In this document: one piece after another, positions 1-8,556 of the stretch
How positions within the stretch are numbered: position 1 is the first letter of the stretch
Layout of the letters: each line of letters begins with the position of its first letter
From: Lentisphaeria bacterium UBA4640
Lineage (GTDB): Bacteria > Verrucomicrobiota > Lentisphaeria > Victivallales > UBA1829
DNA length: 64,000 nucleotides
Direction: 5' to 3'
Assembly (NCBI GenBank): GCA_002405835.1
Contig: DHMO01000043.1
Location: 3,839-67,838, forward strand
Notes under the pieces: generated by a model
Told to the model about the DNA's origin: nothing
The model's input: only the letters and a program-made list of their open reading frames with translations
The model's database searches: none
Program-made: the position numbers and the translations under genes

Positions 1-2784
1 CCCCATCCGGTGGCAGAACTCCACGGACTTCGCTTCGCCGCCCTGCTCTCCGCAGATGCCGATCTTGAGTCCGGGACGGACCGCGCGGCCGGAGCTGACG
101 GCAAAGTCAATCAGCAGACCGACGCCGTCCTGGTCGATTGTCTGGAACGGATCGGCGGAAAGAATCTTCTTGTCCAGATAGCTTCCGAGGAAAGCGCCGA
201 CGTCGTCGCGGCTGAAACCGAACGTCATCTGGGTCAGGTCGTTTGTTCCGAAGGAGAAGAATTCCGCCTCTTCCGCGAGATCCGCGGCGAGGAGTGCGGC
301 GCGCGGGATTTCAATCATGGTTCCGACCATGTAATCGAAGGTTTTGAGTTTGAATTTCTTCTTGACCTCCTCCGCGACACGGGAGACGATCTCCTTCTGA
401 TTTTTGATTTCACGCGCATCGCAGGTGACGGGAATCATGATTTCCGGTTTGCATTTCACGCCATCCTCTTTGCCGAGCTCGGCGGCGCATTCAAAAATCG
501 CGCGGACCTGCGTTTCCGTAATCGCGGGATTGATGATGCCGAGACGCACTCCGCGGAAGCCCATCATCGGGTTCGTTTCATGGAGCGAGGCGGCGCGTTT
601 CTGAATCTCTTCAACGGAGATGCCGAGGCTTTCCGCAAGCTCCTCAATCTTCTCCGCGTTCTTCGGGATGAATTCATGCAACGGCGGATCCATCAGACGG
701 ATCGTGACGGGAAGTCCCTTCATCGCGCTCATCGTCGCCTTGATGTCCTTCTTCATGAACGGGAAGAGCTCTTTCAGAGCGGCGACACGTTCGGCTTCGC
801 TCGAGCAGAGAATCATTTTGCGCAGAGCAAACAGCGGAGCTTCGCAGTCCTTGCCGTAGAACATGTGCTCAATGCGGAAAAGCCCGATGCCTTCAGCGCC
901 GAATGCGCGGGCGGTTTTCGCATCCGCTGCGGTATCGGCATTCGTGCGGACGCCGAGGACGCGGTACTTGTCGGCAAGCTGCATGAACTTCCGGAAACGC
1001 GGATTTTCGCTCGAATCCATCGTTTCGACCTTGCCGGCATAAACATAGCCGCGGGTTCCGTTCAGACTCAGGACATCACCCTCTTTGAAGGAGAATTTTC
1101 CGACCTTGACGGTCTTTTTGCTTTCGGAGATTGCGAGTTCACCAGCGCCGACGATGCAGCATTTGCCCCATCCGCGGCAGACGAGTGCGGCGTGGCTGGT
1201 CATGCCGCCGCGGGCGGTCAGAATGCCGCTTGCCGCACGCATACCCTCGACATCTTCCGGATTGGTCTCCTCGCGAACAAGAATGCAGGGAATGTTTTTT
1301 GCTGCGAGAGCCATTGCCTCTTCGGACGTGAAGACGATCCGGCCGACCGCTCCGCCCGGGCCTGCGGGAAGTCCCTTCACCACGAGTTCCGCCGTTTTTT
1401 CCGCTTTCGGATTGAGGATCGGATGCAGGAGTTCGTCGAGCTGCGAGGGGGAAACACGCATGACAGCGGTCTTCTCGTCGATCAGCTTCTCCTTGAGCAT
1501 GTCCATTGCCATATTGAGCGCGGCGGTTCCGGTGCGCTTGCCGACGCGGCACTGGAGCATATAGAGTTTCTTTTCCTGAATGGTGAACTCAATGTCCAGC
1601 ATGTCGTGATAGTGCTGTTCAAGACGGTTGCGGATATCGAAGAGCTGTTTGTAGATTTCAGGGAGCAGTTCCTGCATGGAAGGCAGGGATTTGTTCTGCT
1701 CGTTCTTGGTCTCGTCGTTCAGCGGATTCGGCGTGCGGGTTCCGGCGACGACATCTTCGCCCTGGGCGTTGACGAGCCATTCGCCGTAGAACTTGTTGTC
1801 CCCGGTCGCCGGGTCGCGCGTGAACGCAACGCCGGTTGCGGAGGATTCGCCCATGTTTCCGAAAACCATGGACTGAACGTTGACGGCGGTTCCCCAGTCG
1901 TCCGGAATGCCTTCGATGCGGCGGTAGGAGACCGCTTTTTTGCCGTTCCAGCTTTTGAACACGGCCATGATTCCGCCCCAGAGCTGCTGCATTGCATCAT
2001 CCGGGAACTCCTTTTTCAGGACCTGCTTGACGGTCTTTTTGAAATCTTCGCAAAGTTTCTTGAGGTCGGCGACTTTGAGGTCGGTATCGGATTTGTAGCC
2101 TTTTTTGTTTTTGAGAGCTTCGAGTTTTTCATCGAGGAGCTTGCGGATGCCTTTGCCCTCTTCCGGCTCAATGCCCTCCGCCTTCTCCATGACGACGTCG
2201 GAGTACATCATGATGAGACGGCGGTAGGCGTCGTAGACAAACCGTTCGTTCTTTGTCTTCTTGACGAGTCCGGGAATGGTTTTGGAGGAGAGACCGACAT
2301 TGAGGACGGTTTCCATCATTCCGGGCATGGAGGAACGCGCGCCGGAGCGGCAGGAGACGAGCAGCGGATTGGCTGCGGAACCGAATTCCATGCCCATGAC
2401 CTTTTCAACTTTTTTGAGCGCCGCGAGCACTTCAGCCTCGAGCGTTGCGGGAATTTTGTTCTCCCGGAAATAATCGACGCAGCACTCGGTTGTGATGGTG
2501 AATCCGGCGGGAACCGGCAGTTCCAGATTTGCCATTTCAGCGAGGTTGGCTCCTTTGCCGCCGAGCAGCTCCTTCATGTCCGCGCGTCCCTCGGAAATTC
2601 CTTTTCCGAACAGGTAAACATACTTTTTCGCGGGTTCCGTTTTTTTGGCGGCGGTCTTCTTTGTCACGGATTTCTTTGCCGCAGCGGGGGCGGCTTTCAC
2701 GGTCTTCGCAGTCTTCGCGGTTTTCTTCACGACTGCGGCGGGCGCAGTCTTCTTCACTGCGCGTGCGGTCTTCTTCTCTGCCAT
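1..2784 (-). CDS. ppdK: Pyruvate, phosphate dikinase (3' end outside window)
   Basis: Interconverts pyruvate + ATP + Pi and phosphoenolpyruvate + AMP + PPi in the cytoplasm. The translation carries the ATP-grasp region after KGISEGRADMKELLGGKGAN, the phosphohistidine site GGMTSHAALVCRGWGKC, and the PEP/pyruvate barrel ending at GICGEQGGEAKSVEFCHRMG. The window edge removes roughly the last 35-40 residues (estimate from the family). The ATG at 2784 follows AAGGGAG. Odd feature: residues 1-54 are a Lys/Ala/Thr-rich tail (17 lysines) ahead of YVYLFGKG, where the usual enzyme begins; it resembles histone H1-like tails and is not part of the catalytic fold. A lipoprotein gene lies 71 bases upstream on the same strand; no clear separate promoter is visible. 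Confidence 0.97.
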   Translation of the reverse strand, partial: MAEKKTARAVKKTAPAAVVKKTAKTAKTVKAAPAAAKKSVTKKTAAKKTEPAKKYVYLFGKGISEGRADMKELLGGKGANLAEMANLELPVPAGFTITTECCVDYFRENKIPATLEAEVLAALKKVEKVMGMEFGSAANPLLVSCRSGARSSMPGMMETVLNVGLSSKTIPGLVKKTKNERFVYDAYRRLIMMYSDVVMEKAEGIEPEEGKGIRKLLDEKLEALKNKKGYKSDTDLKVADLKKLCEDFKKTVKQVLKKEFPDDAMQQLWGGIMAVFKSWNGKKAVSYRRIEGIPDDWGTAVNVQSMVFGNMGESSATGVAFTRDPATGDNKFYGEWLVNAQGEDVVAGTRTPNPLNDETKNEQNKSLPSMQELLPEIYKQLFDIRNRLEQHYHDMLDIEFTIQEKKLYMLQCRVGKRTGTAALNMAMDMLKEKLIDEKTAVMRVSPSQLDELLHPILNPKAEKTAELVVKGLPAGPGGAVGRIVFTSEEAMALAAKNIPCILVREETNPEDVEGMRAASGILTARGGMTSHAALVCRGWGKCCIVGAGELAISESKKTVKVGKFSFKEGDVLSLNGTRGYVYAGKVETMDSSENPRFRKFMQLADKYRVLGVRTNADTAADAKTARAFGAEGIGLFRIEHMFYGKDCEAPLFALRKMILCSSEAERVAALKELFPFMKKDIKATMSAMKGLPVTIRLMDPPLHEFIPKNAEKIEELAESLGISVEEIQKRAASLHETNPMMGFRGVRLGIINPAITETQVRAIFECAAELGKEDGVKCKPEIMIPVTCDAREIKNQKEIVSRVAEEVKKKFKLKTFDYMVGTMIEIPRAALLAADLAEEAEFFSFGTNDLTQMTFGFSRDDVGAFLGSYLDKKILSADPFQTIDQDGVGLLIDFAVSSGRAVRPGLKIGICGEQGGEAKSVEFCHRMG

Positions 2785-2855
2785 AAGATACTCCCTTCTC
2801 TTCTTTTGCGAGTTATGGCCGACCGGGTCTAAACCCTCGCCCGGTCTTACTGTCA

Positions 2856-3260
2856 CTAAAACGATTCAAACGCCTTGACGATTTTCTCCTGATCCGGATG
2901 CGTGTCGTAATCGATCATGACGAAACATCCGTTCCTAAGCGCTTTGAATTTTTTACCGTTGATATAGAGCACACCGGAATCTTCGACAAGCTGATAGCGG
3001 TGCAGCTGTTTTTTGCGTTCAAGGTTGTATTTGTAAATCCCGACTTCCCGTTCGCCGATGCGGAACGCATACGCGGCCTCCGCCTGCGCGAGATTGGTCA
3101 CAAGCCCCGTCACCGCGGAAACCTTGATTCCGTTCTGCGCAAAATGCTGCACAAGCTCGGGGAAGGTCTTTTCATAATTGTCAGGAGTGAAACACGCGGC
3201 AAGCGTCGTCAGAAGCAGTGCGGCAAGCGCACAGAAAGCAATATGCGGAAATTTTCTCAT
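2856..3260 (-). CDS. Small predicted lipoprotein, function unknown
   Basis: 134 residues. The N-terminus is a lipoprotein signal: MRKF, a hydrophobic core, then the lipobox LAAC with Cys23 as the lipidation site. The mature part (about 110 residues) has no motif I recognise; it contains NGIKVSAVTGLVTNLAQAEA followed by predicted beta strands around EREVGIYKYNLE. ATG at 3260 follows GAGGTAAA. A good promoter lies at 3300-3328. Downstream, 2821-2846 can fold into a 7-bp hairpin (GACCGGG/CCCGGTC) without a T-run, so readthrough into ppdK is possible. Position near ppdK does not suggest a role. Confidence 0.8.
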   Translation of the reverse strand: MRKFPHIAFCALAALLLTTLAACFTPDNYEKTFPELVQHFAQNGIKVSAVTGLVTNLAQAEAAYAFRIGEREVGIYKYNLERKKQLHRYQLVEDSGVLYINGKKFKALRNGCFVMIDYDTHPDQEKIVKAFESF

Positions 3261-3299
3261 TTTACCTCAAAACAGATTCAGTTCTTATCAGTTCGGGGC

Positions 3300-3328
3300 A
3301 ACATAGCATCATTGCGGAAGAAAATCAA
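3300..3328 (-). promoter_or_regulatory. Sigma-70-type promoter for the lipoprotein gene
   Basis: On the minus strand TTGATT (3323-3328) is separated by 17 bases from TATGTT (3300-3305), about 40 bases before the lipoprotein ATG. Sequence match only. Confidence 0.5.
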
Positions 3329-3359
3329 GGGAAAAAATCCGCCGGAATGCGTTTTTTGC

Positions 3360-3403
3360 AAAAAAAAGCGGAGAGAACCGCAGACGCAGCCGTTTCTCTC
3401 CGC
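3360..3403 (-). terminator. Rho-independent terminator after hisB
   Basis: Ten-bp stem GCGGAGAGAA (3368-3377) / TTCTCTCCGC (3394-3403); read on the minus strand the stem is followed by eight Ts (3360-3367). It starts 8 bases past the hisB stop. Confidence 0.88.
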
Positions 3404-3411
3404 AAAAAATC

Positions 3412-3996
3412 TTACAGGGAGCCTTTGGTCGAAGGAACTCCCTTGACGCGCGGGTCAATCGTCACTGCCGTGCAGAGGGCGCGTCCGAACGCCTTGAACA
3501 CCGCCTCGAATGTGTGGTGCGTCTCGCCCGGATTCAGAATTTTGACGTGAAGATTCATTCCGCATGTGTTGGAAAGTGCGCGGAAGAATTCGCCGAACAG
3601 CGCGACGTCAAGCTCGCGGATGTACTGAGCCGGCGCGGGGGCATCGTAAACCAGATAAGGACGTCCGGAAAGGTCGAGCGCGACAAGGGCGAGCACCTCG
3701 TCCATCGGCAGGATGATATGTCCGTAACGCGTGATTCCCGCCTTGTCGCCGAGCGCATCGGCAATCGCTTTTCCGAGTGCAAGCCCGGTGTCTTCCATCG
3801 TGTGGTGACAGTCGATTTCCAGATCGCCTTTGACCTGAACGTCGAGATCAAATTTGCCGTGTTTCGCGAAAAGCGTGAGCATGTGATCCATGAACGGAAT
3901 GCCCGTGGAAACACGCGAGTTCCCCTCTCCGTCAAGGTTGATGGCTATGGCGATGTCGGTCTCTTTCGTCGTGCGGATCACTTCTGCTTTTCTCAT
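3412..3996 (-). CDS. hisB: Imidazoleglycerol-phosphate dehydratase
   Basis: Sixth step of histidine synthesis: dehydration of imidazole-glycerol phosphate to imidazole-acetol phosphate. 194 residues, the usual length of the monofunctional enzyme with no phosphatase domain fused. Metal-binding histidine motifs CHHTMEDTG and ETHHTFEAVFKAFGRAL are both present, as is the STGIPFMDHML segment. The frame stays open upstream to 4311, but the ATG at 3996 follows AGGAGATTTTTT and matches the family N-terminus. A promoter-like TTGATT-N16-TACATT lies just upstream on the minus strand. No other his gene is adjacent. Confidence 0.96.
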   Translation of the reverse strand: MRKAEVIRTTKETDIAIAINLDGEGNSRVSTGIPFMDHMLTLFAKHGKFDLDVQVKGDLEIDCHHTMEDTGLALGKAIADALGDKAGITRYGHIILPMDEVLALVALDLSGRPYLVYDAPAPAQYIRELDVALFGEFFRALSNTCGMNLHVKILNPGETHHTFEAVFKAFGRALCTAVTIDPRVKGVPSTKGSL

Positions 3997-4107
3997 AAAA
4001 AATCTCCTGTTTTCGGGAAATGTACCGTCAAAATGCAAAAAATCAATCAAAAAATGCGAATATTTCCCGTTTTTCTGCATTTCGGCACTGGAAAGATTGA
4101 ATTTTTG

Positions 4108-4122
4108 CGCTACATTGTAGCG
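4108..4122. promoter_or_regulatory. Perfect 7+1+7 palindrome, possible operator
   Basis: CGCTACA-T-TGTAGCG lies 14 bases before the HypF-like ATG at 4136, in the gap between divergent hisB and the HypF-like gene. A perfect 15-bp palindrome there is typical of a dimeric repressor site; the cognate regulator is unknown. Confidence 0.45.
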
Positions 4123-4135
4123 GATATAAATAACC

Positions 4136-6487
4136 ATGACAGGTGCGGCTATGCGCAGGATCATAACAGTTGATTTGAAAGGACACGTGAACGCTCCGGC
4201 GTTCCGTCCGTTCATCTGGAAAATGGCGGCCGAGGCAAAACTCGGCGGCTGGGTTGCGGCTGCTCCGGACGGAGCCAGACTGAGACTCTCCGGCGAGGAG
4301 GATGTCATCACAGAGTTTCTCCGCGCCCTCCCCGCAAAACTCCCGCGCGCATTCCACCTGACCGCAATCAGCCTGGTTCAGCGGGATGTCGCACCGCCCG
4401 ATCCGCCCGAAGGTCCCGCCCCGTTCAAACTGCTCGGACCCGCCGTTATCGGCGACGGCATGGAAGCGGACAAGGCGCCCTGTCCCGACTGCGTCCGCAA
4501 GATGCTCGACCCCGAATCGCGCTTCTATCACTACCCGTTCGTCTCGTGCCGCAACTGCGGTCCGCGCTACTCCATCGCTACAATGGCTCCGTTCAACCGC
4601 CGCAACTCCGCGTTCATGGCGTTCCCGCCCTGCAAAGAATGCGCGGAGGAAGAGAAGGCGGAGCATTCAGGGAATCCGAACCAGACCTGTCCCGTCTGCG
4701 GTCCCAGCGCCCTGCTCATGACCCGCACCGGGGAGATTGCCGATTCCTATTCACCGCTCGAAACCGCCTGCGACAAGCTCCAGAAAGGCGGAATCATCTC
4801 CGTCAAGACTTACGACGGCTTCATCACTCTCTGCGATGCACTCAACCGCGACGCCGTGGCGGAACTGCGGCGCCGCAAAAACGTGCTCGACAAACCGGTC
4901 TCCATCATGGTGCGCAACCTTGAAGTCGCCCGCCGCTACTGCATCTGCTCCGAACTGGAGGAACAGATGCTCACCTCACCAGCCGCACCGGTCGTGATCC
5001 TGCGGAGACGCAAAGACGCTCCGCTCGATCCGGACTTGTTCTGTCCCGATTTTCCCGAAACGCTCGGTCTCGCCATGGCGCCGACCGCAATGCTGCGTCT
5101 GCTCTTCGAAAGCCGTCCCACGCCCGAATCGGTGCAGGGACAGTTCGACGCATTTGCGTTCGTCGGCGGTCCGAAACCGGTCGATCCCGATGATGCGGGC
5201 GGCGACTCCGACTTTTTCGCGAACGCGCAGTATTCCGATTATATTCTCACGCACGATCTGAAAATCTGGCAGAACGGCGGATCCTCGGTTCAATTCGAAG
5301 AGAACGGCAAAGTTCTGACCCGCCGCCGCTCGCGCGGAATCTGTCCGACTCCGCTGAAACTGGACCGCTCGCTGCGGCGCGTCGCGCTCGCGCTCGGCTC
5401 CGACCGCGCCTCCGCCGTCGCCCTCGGCTACCGCAACAACATCGCCGTTTCCCAGCAGATGGGTTCCATTCTGACCGACTGCGACGCCCGCGCGCTCTCG
5501 CTCGTCGGCGAACGCCTTCTGATGCTCTATGCACAGGTTCCCGACATTCTGGTCTGCGACATGGACATCAACACGCTTTCCGCCGCAGAAGCTCTCCGTT
5601 TCGCCGAACGCTGCTCGCTCCCGCTCGCCACGGCGCAGAGACATCACGCGAATGCACTTGCATGCATGGCGGAACACGCCCTTCCGGAATCGCTCGCGCT
5701 GATCCTCGACGGCGGCGCATACGGTCCCGACGGCGCAATCTGGGGCGCGGAAATGATGGACATCACCCCGTCCGCCTTCCGCCGTCTCGCCACCTTTTCC
5801 CCGCTGCGCATCCCCGGACCGCAGGAGGACAACGGCGCGCTTCCCTCTCCCGCGGAAATTCTGCTCAGCGCGCTCGAACAGAAAAAACTGCCGCCATCCG
5901 AAACGCTCCTGCGGAAACTTGCTCTGACTCCGGAATCGTATTCCGCCACACTTGCGGAACGCGAAAAACTGGACCATATCCGCACACACGCCGCGCTCCC
6001 GCTTTTCGAAGCTGTCGCGGCAGCAATCCGCGAAAAGCCCTCCCCACGCACCTACGATACGCAGGTGCTCGTCCGCATGGACGCCGCAATCTGGCGCGGT
6101 GCGGATGCGGCAAAAGCGGAAACACTTCTCCCCCGTTTTGCATATGAACTGCATGAAGATGACGGGCTGACAGTTGTGAACTGGACGGATACCGTCCGCT
6201 CGCTTCAGGATCCCTCCTGGATGGCGGGCTTCAGCACAGGCGATCTTCTGTATGCATTCTTTCTTTCGGTCGCCCGCGCCCTGGGCGACATGGCGGAGCT
6301 GGGACGCGAACACAGCGGACGGAACACCATCGTTCTTTCCGGTTCCGTATTTCTGAACCGGGCGCTCACCCGCCTGACCCGAACCGAACTGCAGCGCCGC
6401 GGTTTTGAGGTTTACACGCATGAAAAGACCTCGCCCGATCAGTCCTCCGTCTGTATCGGCCAGGCCGTCTTCGGCGGCATGAGCTGA
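4136..6487 (+). CDS. HypF-like carbamoyltransferase homologue with degraded active-site motifs
   Basis: 783 residues with the full HypF domain order: acylphosphatase-like (about 8-90), two zinc-finger pairs (C116/C119, C138/C141; C166/C169, C185/C188), YrdC-like (about 205-400) and Kae1-like (about 415-783). HypF normally makes the cyanide ligand precursor for [NiFe]-hydrogenase. Here key motifs are altered: the acylphosphatase loop is GHVNAPAFRPF rather than GxVQGVGFRPF and the catalytic Asn is Ala42; YrdC has VKTYDGF for the usual KGxGGF; the Kae1 metal motif HHHAH is RHHAN. YGPDGAIWG and the zinc cysteines are kept. No other hyp or hydrogenase gene is in the window. An alternative ATG is at 4151. 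Function is probably changed or lost; the homology is clear. Confidence 0.8.
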   Translation: MTGAAMRRIITVDLKGHVNAPAFRPFIWKMAAEAKLGGWVAAAPDGARLRLSGEEDVITEFLRALPAKLPRAFHLTAISLVQRDVAPPDPPEGPAPFKLLGPAVIGDGMEADKAPCPDCVRKMLDPESRFYHYPFVSCRNCGPRYSIATMAPFNRRNSAFMAFPPCKECAEEEKAEHSGNPNQTCPVCGPSALLMTRTGEIADSYSPLETACDKLQKGGIISVKTYDGFITLCDALNRDAVAELRRRKNVLDKPVSIMVRNLEVARRYCICSELEEQMLTSPAAPVVILRRRKDAPLDPDLFCPDFPETLGLAMAPTAMLRLLFESRPTPESVQGQFDAFAFVGGPKPVDPDDAGGDSDFFANAQYSDYILTHDLKIWQNGGSSVQFEENGKVLTRRRSRGICPTPLKLDRSLRRVALALGSDRASAVALGYRNNIAVSQQMGSILTDCDARALSLVGERLLMLYAQVPDILVCDMDINTLSAAEALRFAERCSLPLATAQRHHANALACMAEHALPESLALILDGGAYGPDGAIWGAEMMDITPSAFRRLATFSPLRIPGPQEDNGALPSPAEILLSALEQKKLPPSETLLRKLALTPESYSATLAEREKLDHIRTHAALPLFEAVAAAIREKPSPRTYDTQVLVRMDAAIWRGADAAKAETLLPRFAYELHEDDGLTVVNWTDTVRSLQDPSWMAGFSTGDLLYAFFLSVARALGDMAELGREHSGRNTIVLSGSVFLNRALTRLTRTELQRRGFEVYTHEKTSPDQSSVCIGQAVFGGMS

Positions 6488-6520
6488 GCCGAAAAAACGG
6501 AATTAATTGCAGATTTCCGC

Positions 6521-6548
6521 TTGCTTTTTTGCATTCTGATGCTATATT
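6521..6548 (+). promoter_or_regulatory. Promoter of rpsB-tsf
   Basis: TTGCTT (6521-6526), 16 bases, TATATT (6543-6548). It leaves a leader of about 155 bases before rpsB, in which I see no strong hairpin; autogenous control by S2 would act here if present. Confidence 0.6.
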
Positions 6549-6712
6549 TATGTTTTATGTATCCGAAAAAGGGACGGCGTGTTGCTGTCCGTGCTCCATG
6601 AATCAACCCGGAGTCTTTTCGGAACACTCATAAAACAGACGTCTTCACGGCTCTATAAAAATTAAGAAACGGGTCGGAGCAAAGCGTCGTAAAAGAAGAA
6701 AGAGAGTATCAG

Positions 6713-7633
6713 ATGCCGATCTCAGTAAAAGATCTGCTCGAAGCCGGATGTCATTTCGGTCATCAGACAAAACGCTGGAACCCCAAAATGAAAGAGTTCG
6801 TCTACGGTTCCAAGAACGGTATTTCCATCATCGACCTCACCAAGACCATTCACCAGATCGCAGATGCCTGCAACTTCCTGCAGCGCGTCGTCATGAACGG
6901 CGGAAATATTCTCTTCGTCGGCACGAAACGCCAGGCCCAGCAGATCGTCAAGGATGCTGCTGATGCAACCAATATGAACTACGTCTCCGAACGCTGGATG
7001 GGCGGTATCCTCACCAACAACGTCACCATCCGCAAGTCCATCAAGAGAATGCAGGAAATCGACGCCATCGTCGGCGACGAAGCCGCTTCCGGACTCAAGA
7101 AGAAAGAGATCGTCACCCTCACCCGTCAGGCTGAAAAGCTCCATCGCGACCTCGACGGCATCGCTTCCATGAAACGCCTCCCGGACGTCCTCGTCGTCAT
7201 CGACGTCTGCCACAACTACAACGCCGTCAAGGAAGCTCAGAAGCTCAACATTCCGATCGTTGCCATCGTTGACACCAACGGTGATCCGGAAAACATCGAC
7301 TACCCCATCGCCGCCAACGACGATGCCGTCAAGTCCATCAAAGTCATCATGGACACCTTCCTCGAGGCTATCAAGGATGCTCTCGAAGTCTATGGAAAGC
7401 ACGCCGCGGAAGAGCGCGCGAAAGCGGAAGCCGCAAAGGCTGAAAAGGCGAAAGCCGATGCCGCCGCTCCGAAGAAGCGTCCGGCCGCAAAGGGCGGTGC
7501 AAAGCGCCCCGCAACCCGCCGCGCTCCGAAGAAAGCCGACGCCGAAGGCGCCGCTGACGACAAGAAAGCTGCAAAGAAAAAAGCCGCTCCCGCAGCCGAA
7601 GCTGCCGCTCCCGCGGCTGAAGAAGCAAAATAA
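6713..7633 (+). CDS. rpsB: 30S ribosomal protein S2 with Lys/Ala-rich C-terminal extension
   Basis: Component of the small ribosomal subunit. Residues 1-230 are a standard S2: AGCHFGHQTKRWNPKM, NILFVGTKRQAQ, RWMGGILTNN, and DTNGDPENIDYPIAANDDA. The usual protein ends near residue 230-260; here residues 231-306 form a low-complexity tail of Ala, Lys, Glu and Pro with a basic centre (PKKRPAAKGGAKRPATRR) and an acidic end. The tail resembles the N-terminal extension of ppdK in this window. First gene of the rpsB-tsf operon, 11 bases before tsf. Confidence 0.98.
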   Translation: MPISVKDLLEAGCHFGHQTKRWNPKMKEFVYGSKNGISIIDLTKTIHQIADACNFLQRVVMNGGNILFVGTKRQAQQIVKDAADATNMNYVSERWMGGILTNNVTIRKSIKRMQEIDAIVGDEAASGLKKKEIVTLTRQAEKLHRDLDGIASMKRLPDVLVVIDVCHNYNAVKEAQKLNIPIVAIVDTNGDPENIDYPIAANDDAVKSIKVIMDTFLEAIKDALEVYGKHAAEERAKAEAAKAEKAKADAAAPKKRPAAKGGAKRPATRRAPKKADAEGAADDKKAAKKKAAPAAEAAAPAAEEAK

Positions 7634-7644
7634 GGAGGCTGAAA

Positions 7645-8445
7645 ATGGCCGCTATCACAGCTGCAATGGTTAAAGAGCTCCGCGACAAAACCGACGCGGG
7701 CATGATGGATTGCAAAAAGGCTCTCACCGAGACCAACGGCGATATGGAAGCCGCAGTCGAATTCCTGAGAAAATCCGGAATGGCGAAGGCCGAAAAGCGC
7801 GCAGACAAAGCCACCAAAGAAGGCAAAATCTACGCCGCAGTCGACGGCAACAAGGCTGTCATGATCGAAGTTCTCTGCGAAACCGACTTCGTTGCCAAGA
7901 ACGAAAAGTTCTATGACTACGTCAAGGAAGCCGCAGCCCGCGTTCTCGCCGGAACCTCCGGCGAAGGCGATGTCACCGCCAAAGCGCAGGAAATCGAAAA
8001 CGAAAAGCTCGGCGAGCTCTTCGTCAAATTCGGTGAAAAAATGGTTCTCCGCCGCGCCCTCCGTTTCGAGGCTCCCGCGGTTGCGACATACATGCACGGC
8101 GAAGGCCGCATCGGCATCATGATCGAAGCCGAAGGCTCTGATGACGCAGCGCTCCTCAAGGATGTCTGCATGCACATCGCCGCATTCAGCCCGGAATACA
8201 TCGTCCCCGAGGACATCCCGGCAGACCGCATCAACAAGGAAAAAGAGATCGCCGCCGCTCAGCTCCAGGGCAAACCGGCGAACATGATCGAAAAGATCCT
8301 TGGCGGCAAATTGAACAAGTGGTACTCCGAGGTCTGCCTTATGCGTCAGCCCTGGATCCACGACGACAAGACCTGCCTCGCGAAACTTGCTCCGAAGCTG
8401 GTTGTCAAGAAGTTCGTCCGCTGGACCGTTGGTCAGGATCTCTGA
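7645..8445 (+). CDS. tsf: Elongation factor Ts
   Basis: Guanine nucleotide exchange factor for EF-Tu. 266 residues, usual length. The N-terminal UBA-like region with KELRDKTDAGMMDCKKAL is followed by the core with CETDFVAKNEKF and the conserved MHIAAFSPEY segment. ATG at 7645 is preceded by AAGGAGG, an exceptionally strong ribosome site. Cotranscribed with rpsB; a terminator follows 25 bases after the stop. Confidence 0.98.
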   Translation: MAAITAAMVKELRDKTDAGMMDCKKALTETNGDMEAAVEFLRKSGMAKAEKRADKATKEGKIYAAVDGNKAVMIEVLCETDFVAKNEKFYDYVKEAAARVLAGTSGEGDVTAKAQEIENEKLGELFVKFGEKMVLRRALRFEAPAVATYMHGEGRIGIMIEAEGSDDAALLKDVCMHIAAFSPEYIVPEDIPADRINKEKEIAAAQLQGKPANMIEKILGGKLNKWYSEVCLMRQPWIHDDKTCLAKLAPKLVVKKFVRWTVGQDL

Positions 8446-8470
8446 TCCGGTTCCCCGAACCGCACTTTCA

Positions 8471-8500
8471 AGCCCGGATTCGTCCGGGCTTTTTTATTTT
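8471..8500 (+). terminator. Terminator of rpsB-tsf
   Basis: Eight-bp stem AGCCCGGA / TCCGGGCT closed by a TTCG tetraloop (8471-8490) and followed by TTTTTATTTT. Confidence 0.93.
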
Positions 8501-8505
8501 TAAAC

Positions 8506-8534
8506 TTGCAATTTGAAAAATCATGAAATATATT
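8506..8534 (+). promoter_or_regulatory. Promoter of the secreted protein gene at 8557
   Basis: TTGCAA (8506-8511), 17 bases, TATATT (8529-8534), directly after the tsf terminator; AAAGGAG precedes the ATG. Confidence 0.6.
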
Positions 8535-8556
8535 AACGAATAAAAGGAGAACCGTT

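Noticed and set aside
10..2832. 940-codon open frame on the plus strand
   Set aside because: It is antisense to ppdK, which shows all family motifs on the minus strand; the C-ending codon bias of highly expressed genes removes stops from the opposite frame.
2821..2846. Terminator between the lipoprotein gene and ppdK
   Set aside because: A 7-bp hairpin is present but there is no T-run after it on the minus strand.
4136..6487. Functional hydrogenase maturation factor HypF
   Set aside because: Domain order fits but essential residues are changed and no hydrogenase context exists, so a normal function is not claimed.
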